From: Saccharum officinarum
Taxonomy: Eukaryota > Streptophyta > Magnoliopsida > Poales > Poaceae
Direction of reading: 5' to 3'
Length of the DNA stretch: 64,000 nucleotides
NCBI GenBank assembly: GCA_020631735.1
Contig: CM036179.1
Location: 28,263,063 to 28,327,062, forward strand
This document shows positions 9,146-18,826 of the stretch, in pieces; the stretch's first letter is position 1, and each line of letters begins with the position of its first letter. The position numbers and the translations under genes are program-made. Below the pieces are notes generated by a model, which saw only the letters and a list, made by a program, of their open reading frames with translations, ran no database searches and was not told where the DNA came from.

Positions 9146-10962
9146 TCACCCTATCGAATATGGTTGAAAGCTGTTGAACATCCCAGTGTGGGAAGCCTTG
9201 ACCGGCTTGGGTGCTTCAGGGGCTCCAAACACATTCCAGAACCGAAGGGTCTCATCCGCAGCGGCTGATGCTACTGTGCAACCATCAGGGCTCTGCAGTT
9301 TCACCACACAAGATCCATCAGCAATTTTCACTCATTATATAACGATGAATGCGGGAACTCTGTAAAGGTAGATACAAAGAACTCACCTGAGCCATGAAAA
9401 GGACACGAGAAGTATGGCCAGTGAGTTCAGCCATCTTTACCATTGACGGGTACTTCCACAATGTTAGTTGGTTCTGTGTGAATCCGTGTGAACTCAGCAG
9501 CTCTCTCTCATTCTTGTTCCAGAGAAGGGCACAGACCTGTGATCCGGTGTCAACAGAGTTCAGACAAGCACCGGTGTGTGTGTTCCAGAACTTGATGCAT
9601 CTATCACTGCCACCACCACCGGTAGCCAGCAAGTTGCTCTGGAACGGACACCATGCGAGTGCCTTCACAGCAGCCATGTGGTCCTCAAGCCTGTGCAGCC
9701 ACTGGTTGCGGCCAGCGGATGGCATGGAGGATGCCATCGACACATCCCAAATGTGCAGAAGGTTGTCATTACCCCCGCTGGCCAGCTGCTGCCCTGATCC
9801 AGACCACTTGAGCCCACACACCTCCTGACTGTGGCCCTCATATGTCTGCACAACATGGTTCCTAATTCTCACGTCGTTGTTCACGATCTTGCCATCCATG
9901 CCGCCAGTGGTGAGGATGCTGTTGTTCCATGCCAGCGAGCCAACTCTTGCCTCATGCACACCTCTGAGAGTTCTCAACTGCAGGGAAAGAACAATCAGAA
10001 TTCAACAACAGAGAACGTGCATGATCCAGCATTTTTGGTTGAAGCAGGAGACTGCACATACCAGTCGGTTGGAGCTGGTGTCCCAGACCTGGACATCAGA
10101 AGAGTTGAGCCCAACAGCGATATGCTGGCCGTCTGGAGCCCAGTTGACGCTGGTGATGGGACCGCTGTCCTCGTCGATGGTCACAAGCTCAGACGTGGAT
10201 CCAGTGGAGGCATCCCACAGGTACACCGTGTCGCCTAGAGCAATGGACAGCACGTTGTTGCTCCCCCAGTCGAGCAGGTTGAGGTAGTAGTCATCAACGA
10301 GCTCTGGTGCGTCCAGAGTCCTCTCTGCAGACTGCACGCACACATTTCAAGCAGCATCAGAAATCACCATCCAACTAAGTGATATGCATCGATCTAGATG
10401 TTAGAACACGAAGAACATCAGCAAATGCGCATACCTGGGGAATATGCCGCCGCTGCTTGGCCGGCTTGGCTAGGTGTGAGGAAGCCGCGACGGTTGCCGA
10501 GACGTTCTCAGGCTCAGGCGGCTTGTTCCTGAAGGCGAGGATCCGTGTCCGATTGTTGAGCAGCTTCTCGGCGAGCAGCCTCCGGTACGTCTCCTTGGAC
10601 GGTGACGCCGCCGCTGCGTTCTCCTTGTCCTTCCTGGGCTCCGTGAGCAGGTACTGCGCCACGTCCATATCCATCGCTGACCTGTCCGGGATGAACCTAT
10701 CTCCCTGGCAGCGGAAACAGGGCGGCTCGGATCGGTCAGGCGAATCATCGAACACCCTACGCGCACGCGCGCGCCCACAGAACATTTCTGACTCTCGGGG
10801 AGGGAGCAGGTGACTCACGTAGCACTTGGCCGATGGGTTGCGCGATCCCGTGCTCAGCGACGGCATGTAGGGCCGGGATCCGGCCTCCTGAAGAGGCGGC
10901 CGTGGCGCCACCGCCGCCGTGTGGCTCTTCTCCGATGAGAGGGAGTAGGTGCCTGCGTCCAT
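9146..10962 (-). CDS. CDC20: CDC20-type WD40 activator of the anaphase-promoting complex, five exons, 473 residues, altered C-terminus
   Basis: Exons on the minus strand are 10962-10819, 10704-10435, 10331-10062, 9977-9387 and 9292-9146, all with GT-AG borders and in frame. The ATG has a good context (aaccATGG). CDC20 landmarks are the C-box DRFIPDR (residues 50-56), a KEN at 75-77, and the MAD2-interacting motif RILAFRNKP (102-110). [23 protein letters not shown] follows in segments, leading into a seven-bladed WD40 propeller with [15 protein letters not shown] and [13 protein letters not shown]. From family knowledge, CDC20 recruits mitotic substrates to the APC/C. The oddity is the end: the frame finishes SFQPYSIG. 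A one-base shift in the run of three A at 9167-9169 would instead give SFNHIR followed by stop, matching the IR tail that docks CDC20/CDH1 proteins on the APC/C. The gene is therefore either mildly damaged or contains a sequence error. Everything before the last nine codons looks intact. Confidence 0.93.
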
Positions 10963-11242
10963 GGTTAGAAGCAACAGAACAACAAGAAGCACGGAGCAAC
11001 AAACAGCGATACTATACTAACCGCAATCGAAGAAGAAGAAGCAATGGAACTACACAGATTAAACGCAAGTTAAAATGGTAAAATGAAGATGCAGCTAAAC
11101 AATCGGATCGGATTAATTGAAAGCTGAAAAAAAATAAGAGGCGGAGAACTTAGAGCTGTGATGAGCGAAGCGAAGCAGGGCGCACGTCTCGTGGTCTCCC
11201 CAGGTGTGCTCGAGATCGGCGTGGGGAGGCGGAGAGGAGAGC
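10963..11242 (-). promoter_or_regulatory. 5' UTR of the CDC20 gene
   Basis: This purine-rich (plus strand) non-coding stretch lies directly upstream of the CDC20 ATG and probably holds its 5' UTR. Apparent open frames across it are GC-driven and carry no recognised domain. Confidence 0.4.
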
Positions 11243-11263
11243 CGAGAGAGAGAGAGAGAGAGA
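11243..11263. repeat. (GA)n microsatellite in the CDC20 leader
   Basis: A run of about ten GA units lies roughly 290 bp upstream of the CDC20 ATG. On the gene's strand it reads as CT repeats, which are common in grass 5' UTRs. Confidence 0.8.
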
Positions 11264-11382
11264 GGGAGAGGATCTGCGCGCTTGCGCTGTGGGGCTTAGG
11301 GTTCGGCCGCCCACGATTATTTGTAGCAGGAAGCAGGAGGAGGGCTGGAGGGGGAACGCCGCCGCGCAACTGCGCAAGGCGC

Positions 11383-11464
11383 AACGGCTATCTACGGCTA
11401 GCCGTTGCGTTGCGGCGCTGCAGCCTGCGGGTTTAGGGCTCGTGCAGCGTGGCCGCGTGAACGG
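11383..11464 (-). promoter_or_regulatory. Cluster of MSA-like AACGG cores upstream of CDC20
   Basis: Three AACGG cores occur within 82 bp: 11383-11387 (plus), 11402-11406 (minus) and 11460-11464 (plus). The first two form an inverted pair, gcaacggcta and tagccgttgc. From established knowledge, AACGG is the core of the mitosis-specific activator element bound by three-repeat MYB proteins in G2/M plant genes, and CDC20 is a classic target. The full consensus is only partly matched (CTA follows two of the cores). A telobox-like AACCCTAA also occurs on the gene strand (11297-11304). Confidence 0.45.
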
Positions 11465-11699
11465 CTCTGATGCGCCGACCACTGGAGATCTCGTGCGGAG
11501 GCTATTGTATACGAAAAGTAAAGCTATCAACAGTTAGATCTCTTTGCTAAAAAAAAAAACAGTTAGATCTCTTGTTCTTTTTTTTTCTTACTATTAAAAA
11601 TTAATATAGAGGATCGACAAAATAAAATTTTAGGCTATATATGTCTATCTATCTACTCTACTAATACACCATCCTATTTATCGCTTGGTCTACCTCATA

Positions 11700-12000
11700 A
11701 AAAAACTCGATCCGCAGGGGGACGACGTCCCACCGGGTATTTCATTAAGAAGAAGATCTTCTCACGCAGATCGAGAAAATCCCGAACCCCAGCCCCACCC
11801 ATATACAGCGGCACCGCATCCCCGTGAGACGGGATGGCCACATGCCTGTACTTTGGAGTAGGAGTGGCGAGGGGATTTTTTTACCCTAAGCCCCTGAAAT
11901 TCGCCCCATATAGCTAGCAGAGCGCTTAGCCTGGGGATCGAACTCAGGCCCCCAGGGGTGCCTCGGGAGCGCTCAACCACTTGGGCTAGCGTCCGTTGGC
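11700..12000 (-). mobile_element. tRNA-derived SINE, minus orientation, with 13-bp target duplication
   Basis: Read on the minus strand, the element begins near 12000 with a tRNA-like head. An A-box-like tagcccaagtgg is followed by the B-box-like gagttcgatcccc (plus-strand region about 11930-11990). It ends at about 11700 in a short poly-T tail, as plant SINEs do. It is flanked by the exact direct repeat ggtctacctcata at 11687-11699 and 12001-12013. A related sequence at about 12108-12125 shows the target wording without the insertion. The length of about 300 bp is longer than the classic Au family, so I do not name a family. Confidence 0.78.
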
Positions 12001-12013
12001 GGTCTACCTCATA

Positions 12014-12424
12014 CAAACTCCCCTGCTGATGTAAGGCCCCCCTCTACGCACCAAAAAAATGTACCTAGAAAACCAATCTACTCTACTAATGCATCGTCCT
12101 ATTCATCGCTTGGTCTACCCCATATAACCTTCGATGCACCTAGCACCCGGACGGCCCGCGCGAGCGCGCGTCTGGATGCCCCTCGGCACCGTTTGATTAG
12201 ATCCTGATGCACCTACAGGAACCGTCCAATTCAAAACCCGAACGATTCGATCCCAACCAACCACCCGCAATGTAACGATTAGATTCGGAGCGATATGAGC
12301 GAGAGCGTCTGTCCACGCCCGTCGCGGCGACCCGTTCCCCCCGCGCGCCCCCTGTCCCCCATGGTGCCCCATTCCTCACGGCGCCCCTGTCCCCGTTCCC
12401 CACCGCACTCCGTTACCCCACCGC
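12014..12424. repeat. GC-rich transposon-like arm
   Basis: This segment begins with a direct repeat of the 11655-11700 wording (ctctactaatNcaNcNtcctatt) and passes into GC-rich DNA around the word cacccggacgg. A related word in opposite orientation (tccggacacccgc) lies at about 13178-13190, so 12115-13205 may be one non-autonomous DNA element. Termini are not certain. Confidence 0.35.
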
Positions 12425-12735
12425 GCTACTGCAACATCACAAAACTATACAGTGCAACAACGAAAAAAAATATACTGCAACATTGAAAATTTTGTACTGC
12501 AACATCTGAAACAGTAGTACTGCAACGTCGCAAAAATCAACCATGAAACATGGAAATGAAAACATCTCAAAAATCACCTTTTAGTGCTGCAACATTTGAA
12601 AAAGATAATTTCAACAATTAAGATCCCCTATTACAATAATCCCAACATTAGAACTCCATTTCTGCAACACATGAAATCACCTATTGCAACATAGAAAATC
12701 ATTTGTTGCAACATAAAAAATCCCCCTGCAACACG
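12425..12735. repeat. Irregular array of tgcaacat-type short repeats
   Basis: About ten occurrences of (c/t)tgcaaca(t/c/a) are spaced roughly 20-40 bp apart across this AT-rich stretch. A comparable array based on gaaacatatgcaac lies at 47505-47900 inside another GC-rich repeat, suggesting related element families. Confidence 0.6.
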
Positions 12736-12927
12736 GAGAAACAACAAAAAAGGCGTACAAAACAGCAAGGGGATGGGTTCGACGTGCAGACTGCTTTAGC
12801 CCCAGGCCCATCCCCTTCGAGCTCGCCGGAGGGAGGACGGAATAGCACCACAGAGGTTGCCGGAACCCTAGCCAACGCCGCGTCCCTCAGATCCAGAGGA
12901 GGAGGAGGAGGGCTCAGATCCAGATGA

Positions 12928-14510
12928 GGAACGACCTATCTCGTCGGTGCCGCAGCCGTCATCCTCGTCTTCGATGAGGGGAAGCGGGAGCCAGGTCGTT
13001 GGGGCGCGGGGTAGCAGGTTGCGGAGTGGGAGAGGGGGAGGGAGTGCCGGTGGGCAGGCGGGGTGGCCAGGGTGTAGTGTCCGTCACGGCAGGCGAGCGG
13101 GCGCGGCTGGAGGAAAGGATAAGGAGCGAGGGAGGTGGATGAGTTGGTTCGGCGCGGGTCGGGTGTGTCCGTCCTCATCCGGACACCCGCTGTATATCAA
13201 TTCTGTATAACCTTTCCTGCTAAGATAGCCCTCCTCTACGCACCCAAAAAAATGTACCTAGAAAACTAACAACATAGAAATCAATCATTCAGATTGTTTC
13301 TAAGTCTTCTCTTCTTACTCACTCAAATCTGACAATCATGATCACGTGTATGGTAGTCCTCATCCCCTGCCTCCCGCATGCAAGGAAACCACGACTTAAG
13401 CCTGTATAACCCGGTAGTCCGTAAAATCACGACGGATTTCAAACCAACTTTATGTTTGAAAAACGTGATTTCCAAACTAAAAGTGTGCCAGTGGTCATAT
13501 CCTTTATGCCCAGTTAAGGACTCTAGGTGGCTTATTTAAGTACTGACTTGAGGTTCTTGCACCATATTTCTCTTTCGTTGCTTATACGGCATGCTATTGT
13601 ATGAGTGCCACTTAATTGAGTCGTGATGTATGGATCAACTGCCTTTATCCTGCGATGGGTGAAGCTTAGGACCATGGGCAGTGGTCATTCACTACGTCTC
13701 GTCTTATGCTTTTGTTGGAGATGATCCTGAGCTGGCACTTTATTTCGAACTCTGTGTGAGTGTGTGTGGTTTGAACTAAATGCTTCCGCTACTTTTATTT
13801 GAACTTGGTTTGTAATAACTATGTTTAAACTCCGATGTATTTGCGATGCGAACTTTTATGTAACTTGTGATGGTGACCGCTAAACTTATTACGATCTTGG
13901 CTGGTATGTAAAGTTGGTTTGAAATCCGTCGTGATTTCATGGACTACCGGGTTATACGGGCTTAAGTTTGCTAAATCGTCTGCTCGGTGGATGATTTTCT
14001 TACTTAATTTTGTATAATTGGTCAGTTATGTTACAAGAAACGACCTACCTCGTCGGTGCCGCCGCCGTCGTCCTCGTCTCTGATGGGGGGAGCGGGAGCC
14101 GGGTCACTAGGGGCGTGGGGTAGCAGGTCGCGGAGGGGGAGAGCGGGAGGGAGCGCCGGCGGGCGGCCGAGGCGCGGTGTCCGTCATGGCGGGCAAGCGG
14201 GCGCGGCAATAGAATGGGAGCGCGAGCGCTGCAGCTTGAGGAAAGGATAAGGAAGAGCGAGGGAGGTGGGTGAGTTGGTTTGGCGCGGGTCGGGTGTGTC
14301 TGTCTCCATCTAGACGCCCGCTGTATATCAATTCCATATAACCTTCTCTGCTGAGATAGCCCCCTCTACGCACCCAAAAAATATACCTAGAAAACTAGCA
14401 ACATAGAAATCAATCATCCAGATTGCTTCTAAGTCTTCTCTCCTTACTCAAATCTGACCATCAAGATTGCGTGTACGGTACTCAGCCCCCTGCCATCTCC
14501 CGCACACCAG
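12928..14510. repeat. Direct duplication of a 460-bp segment around inserted repeat DNA
   Basis: The segment at about 12928-13392 is repeated at about 14040-14510. Both copies start at gaacgacctatctcgtcggtgccgc-like wording, pass through a GC-rich stretch (gcgggagcc...gtagcaggt), and end in ctctacgcacccaaaaaa and gaaatcaatcatNcagattg. Copies differ by scattered substitutions and short indels. The interval between them, 13393-14040, is separate repeat DNA. Confidence 0.68.
13391..13975. repeat. Inverted repeat related to the 36.3-kb and 40.1-kb LTR-like elements
   Basis: The left arm (13391-13456, containing cccggtagtcc and ggatttcaaaccaac) is matched in reverse at 13915-13975. The right half, about 13760-13975, is the reverse complement of the terminal region of the elements starting at 36285 and 40087, including their gtagcggaagc word. 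The locus is a rearranged fragment of that family. Confidence 0.6.
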
Positions 14511-14660
14511 GAAACCCATCCGCACGCAAGGAAACCCATCTGCTCGCGACATCCACGTCCGACACGTCCGGCGTCACCGTCTCCAGGCCCCACCCCCGAT
14601 CCCTGCTCGCGCTCACGATCTCCAGGAACCGCCGCCACACGACCGCGCCTCCGTCCCCAA

Positions 14661-15482
14661 CAGGGGCGGATTTGGGCCTAGGGCCACTAGGGTCGTGGCC
14701 CTAGGCCTGGCCCAAATCCCCTCTTTATACTCCCTTGTGAATTTTCATGGCCCAGTCTATCTAACCATGGAATGGCCCTAGTAGTCAACGGCCCAGCAGC
14801 AAAGGTTATCTCGGCTCAAGCAGGCCGACTGCCCCTTCTCACGCATTCGTCTCTCTTGCGTCTGCCCGAGTGGCCTGTCCGGCAGTCCTAATTGCCCTCT
14901 CCAATTCCTCACTGGCTTGCTAGGTCGTCAAACCCTACACTATGCAGCGCCGGCGGCTTGCGCAACGAGCGGCGGCGCGCAGCCTCGGATAGTCAGATCG
15001 ATGATTCCACACGAGGCGGAGGCTGGAGTTGATGCTGGAGCCTGAAGGCAGGAGGCGCAAGCAGCCGCGAGTTATCTGGGCGTCCAGCGAAGATGCCATC
15101 GACATTGGAAGTTTGGAACAAATGGTCAAAAATCATTATGTTGTTATCATCCTTGGTTCCGTACTACCCTTTCCATCAAACAACCTAATAATCCAGTTAT
15201 GACGCTAGCTATCGTGCTTTAGTTCTTTTTCTTGTACGACATTATGTTATCATAAAATTTGTTGTTCTACTGTTGATGAAGATATGATAGGTGGAGATGA
15301 ACCAAATTGACACAGTTTTTATCAAGTATGTTGTACAATTTGGCTTCAAATTGAGATATTATACTGTAGATCAAGCATTTTATGCTTTGCTATTGTTACC
15401 ATTGGTATGTAGTTTGGTTGGGTGATTTTTATAAGCACTTAGAAGTGGCCCTAGTCGCGAGAATTCACCAGCTCCGCCACTG
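14661..15482. mobile_element. Non-autonomous hAT element with perfect 8-bp target duplication
   Basis: The element has terminal inverted repeats CAGGGGCGGA and, at the right end in reverse complement, CAGTGGCGGA. It is flanked by the identical 8-bp word gtccccaa at 14653-14660 and 15483-15490. The subterminal DNA near the left end contains gggcctagggcc and a partial reverse copy. No transposase motifs are visible in its 822 bp, so it must have moved with enzymes supplied elsewhere. It interrupts GC-rich DNA that otherwise reads continuously across the site. Confidence 0.85.
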
Positions 15483-15490
15483 GTCCCCAA

Positions 15491-15739
15491 GATCTTCGAG
15501 CTCGGCTCCTCCTTCCTGCAGGGCACGCCGGCCAGCCACGCACAGCACATTGCATGCCAGCCGAAACACGCGCATGCATGTGCTTTGTTTCCAAAAATAA
15601 AGGCGTTCACAAATCAGATTCAATCAAGTAGATAGAAATCAAAATCAATCGGGCTCAATCACAGGCAATCAAAAACAATCGCGCCAACAAATCAAATAAA
15701 AAAGGAATTGCCGCGGGCCTTCCATTTGATGCCATCACA
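15491..15739. other. GC-rich flank of the hAT insertion
   Basis: The first 60 bases continue the coding-like GC-rich sequence interrupted by the hAT element (a KIFELGSSFLQG-like reading is possible when joined to the left flank). The rest is AT-rich without features. I do not recognise the product. Confidence 0.25.
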
Positions 15740-15907
15740 TATATAGCGCGAGGACGCCCATCCTGATCAGGCACGCGTACGCACTCGCGCTTGCGCAGTG
15801 CGGTGGTGACGCGCTGAACGCGCAGGACGAGGAGGGGTGGGCGCCGAAACACTCCGCAGCAAGCTCCGGCAACTCTCATCAGATCCTCGACATCCTGCTT
15901 GAGCGAG
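15740..15907 (+). pseudogene. Ankyrin-repeat gene fragment (single exon)
   Basis: One plus-strand frame is open across this stretch and ends in LNAQDEEGWAPKHSAASSGN followed by SHQILDILLERG, which is a clear ankyrin repeat. A GT donor follows at 15908 (gtacgag). The nearest wording known to me is the proteasome-associated PSMD10-type ankyrin protein, where this position reads DEEGWAP.H.AAS.GN. No start codon, further exons or other repeats could be recognised nearby, and APKH replaces the usual AP(L/I)H. I take it as a captured or degraded gene piece in transposon-rich DNA. Confidence 0.5.
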
Positions 15908-16184
15908 GTACGAGACCAATACAAACCGATAAGTGTGGTTGGTCTCTACTATTTTTTGCTACTGATTTCTAAGATTAGCTAGCGCAAAACTGGTAGCACA
16001 TGACGGAATTGATGTCTTGGTTTTTACTGAAAACATTGTTTTCTAGGTCCACTTGACGTTGCATGTTGAGTATTTTGAGTTTCGATTCTTTTTTTTTTAA
16101 CTTTAGTTTGTAGATTCTATTTTAGCGTGGTGCCGTGGTGAAGTGCCCTCTCATTTCTCGGTTAATAACTGCCTACACGCTTAA

Positions 16185-16495
16185 TCCAAATGATAGAGCC
16201 CTTCAATGCTTGTGTTTGTTTTTATACAAATCATAAAGATTAGTATGTATAGCTAGGGATTTTTTTTCTGTATTTAATTTTGTATTGTTTCTTCAAAGGA
16301 TTAATCCTTTTTGTACCCCGGCTATTATAACTCAGCAATCAACAAGTCCGATTCTTTTGATATCAGTTCCTCCAAATGATGTATCCCTTAAATACTTGTG
16401 TTTGTTTTATATAAATCATACAGATTAGTATATATGTATAGATGTGAATTATTTTTTTGGTATTTAACTTTATATTGTTTCAAAAGACTAATATA
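16185..16495. repeat. Diverged direct repeat of about 125 bp
   Basis: The wording tccaaatgat...ccctt.aat.cttgtgtttgttt...aaatcata.agattagtat occurs at about 16185-16310 and again at about 16370-16495. The second copy runs up to the left terminus of the palindromic element. Confidence 0.55.
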
Positions 16496-18826
16496 GTGCC
16501 CGTGTTAACGTCGCGGCTTCATTTCAGGGATAAATATGAAAACAACCTAATGAAGATATTTTTTTCGTAGTTCAACTTTCACACAATTGTATATGACTAT
16601 GTATATAATATGGACTACCCTTATGCATAACAAGGCATAATAAAGTGATGTCTCGCCTTAACCATCTAATTTACAACATGCCTAAGACCTCGAGTAGGTA
16701 TTGGAGATCTTCAGGGAAGCTATTAAACATTCATTTGCATAGCTCTTCAAAATGTCCGCAAATAATTTCGTCCTCATTGAAGTTGATAGCTGTCCATGAC
16801 AGATAATAAGTTAGTTTATTAATATGTTATGTAGTGTACAAAATATGTATAGAGAAACTATTTTTATTAATTAATTGCCAAATATAAAGAAATATGTTAC
16901 AATTGAAGACGACTCATTTTGATGTAGGACCTTTGCATTATTTGTCTTCTTAGGTTCATTATATCGAGGCATCGCCATCACATCCTCATCAGCACCCTTC
17001 ATGTCTTCGTCTTTTTCTACGTCAGCTATTTATCTGATATCATCTTTGATTGGTCATTCTTCTACATCCATAATATTGATCTACATATGCAATTTTATAA
17101 TATCAGTGTCAGATGCTATTTTTTATATATATGTAATGAACCTTATAGATATATATACAAGTGTGTGAGGATATGTGAGTTGCTTGTGAGATCGTTGCGT
17201 ACCACACCCTCGTCAGTTGATCGGCACTTGTTCTACATCCATATTGATTTGCATATGTAATATTATAATATCAGTGTTAGATACTATTTTTTTATATGTA
17301 TGTAATGACACGTTAGATATACATGTGTGAGGATATTTGAGTTGCTGGAGAGATCGCTGCATATGACATCATCGTCAGTCAGGGACGAAGCCAGGAATAG
17401 ATGAAGGGGGCTGCTTCCCTCTTCTTCTTCCTCTAGCCCCTCCTTTCCTTCTTCTTCCTCCTCATGGCAGTAGCCCGGGCTAAGGGGGGCTCTGTGTTGC
17501 CATGGCCGGTAGGGGGGCTGGAGCACGGGTTGCCCCCCGCTGGCTTCGTCCCTGTCGTCAGCATAATTCCTGTCCTCGTCTTGTTCTAGATCAACTATTT
17601 TTTCGGCATTGTCTTTGATTGGCGCTTCTTTTATATTCATACTGATTTGCATATGCAATATGATAATATCAGTATTAGATGTCATTTTTGTATATATGTA
17701 TGTGGTGAGCATATGTGAGTTGTGGGAGAGATCGATGTTTATTGGATCGTCACACACCCGAAATATATCATTATTAATTTATACAATGATATATTAATAA
17801 TAATATATTTCATGTGCGTGATGATCCACTACGCATTGATGTCTCTTGCAACTCACATATGCTCATTAAATACATATATATAAAAATGACATCTAACACT
17901 GATATTATAATATTGCATATGCAGATCCATATGGATGTAAAGAAGGGCCTATCAAAGAAGATGTTGAAAAAATAATTGATCTAGAATAAAATAAGGACAA
18001 GAAGCGTGCTGACTAGGATATCATATGCAGCAATCTCTCTGACAACTCAAATATCCTCACACATATATATCTAACGGGTCATTACATATTTATACAAAAA
18101 ATGATATCTAACATTGATATTATAATATTACATATGCAGATCAATATGGATATAGAACAAGTGCCAATCATCTGATGGTGTGGTATGCAACGATCTCACA
18201 ATCTACTTGCATATCCTCACACATGTATATATACCTATACGGGTCATTGCATACATATAAAAAATGGCATCTGACACTGATATTATAAAATTACATATGC
18301 AATTCAATATTATGGATGTAGAAGAATGACCAATCAAAGACAATGCTGGACAAATAGTTGATGTAGAAAAAGACGAAGACAGATGTGATGGCGATGCCTC
18401 GATATAATGAACCTAAGAAGGCAAACAATGCCAAGGTCCTGTCTCAAGGTGAGATTGTAACTTGTTTCTTTATATTTAGGAATTAATTAATAAAATATTT
18501 TCTCTACATATATTTTGTATACTACGTAGCAAATTAATAAGTTAACCTATTATCTGTCATGGACAGCTATCAATTTCGTTGAGTATGGAATTCTTGGTGG
18601 ACATTTTAAAGAGCCGTACCGATAAATGTTTTGACAACTTCCCTGAAGATCTCCAGGACCTACTCAAGGTCTTAGGCAGATTGTAATTAGATGGTTAAGG
18701 CGAGATATCACTTTATTATGCCTTGTTATGTATAAATGTATTCCATATTATATACATGGTTATATATAATTGTGTCAAAGTTAAACTATGAAAACAATAT
18801 TGGCGTTAGCATGTGCACTGTACTAG
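16488..18826. mobile_element. Large palindromic (foldback-type) DNA element with amplified exon-like modules
   Basis: The two halves are inverted copies of each other over about 1 kb. The outer ends are CTAATATAGTGCCCGTGTTA and, reverse complemented, CTAGTACAGTGCACATGCTA. Inner landmarks such as tgtccatgacagataataag (left) appear as cttattatctgtcatggaca (right). The centre at about 17760-17815 is a near-perfect hairpin (gaaatatatcattattaat / attaataataatatatttc). Each arm contains two or three tandem modules of about 160-230 bp, in which an intron-like end (atatgcag) precedes a short reading frame of the EAPIKDNAE.IVDLE.DEDR type. No transposase is recognised and no target duplication is clear. 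The superfamily is therefore left open. Confidence 0.72.
17380..17554. mobile_element. 175-bp hAT-like MITE nested in the palindromic element
   Basis: The inverted ends are CAGGGACGAAGCCAG and CTGGCTTCGTCCCTG, a perfect 15-bp match. The flanks are tcgtcagt (17372-17379) and tcgtcagc (17555-17562), an 8-bp target duplication with one change. The related arm at 39627-40086 carries the unoccupied site (tcgtcagc at 39903-39910), which confirms both the borders and the insertion. No coding capacity. Confidence 0.88.

Noticed and set aside
17284..17757. 157-residue minus-strand frame in the palindromic element
   Set aside because: It runs across the inserted MITE and intron-like DNA; only short parts match the repeated exon module, so it is not one gene.
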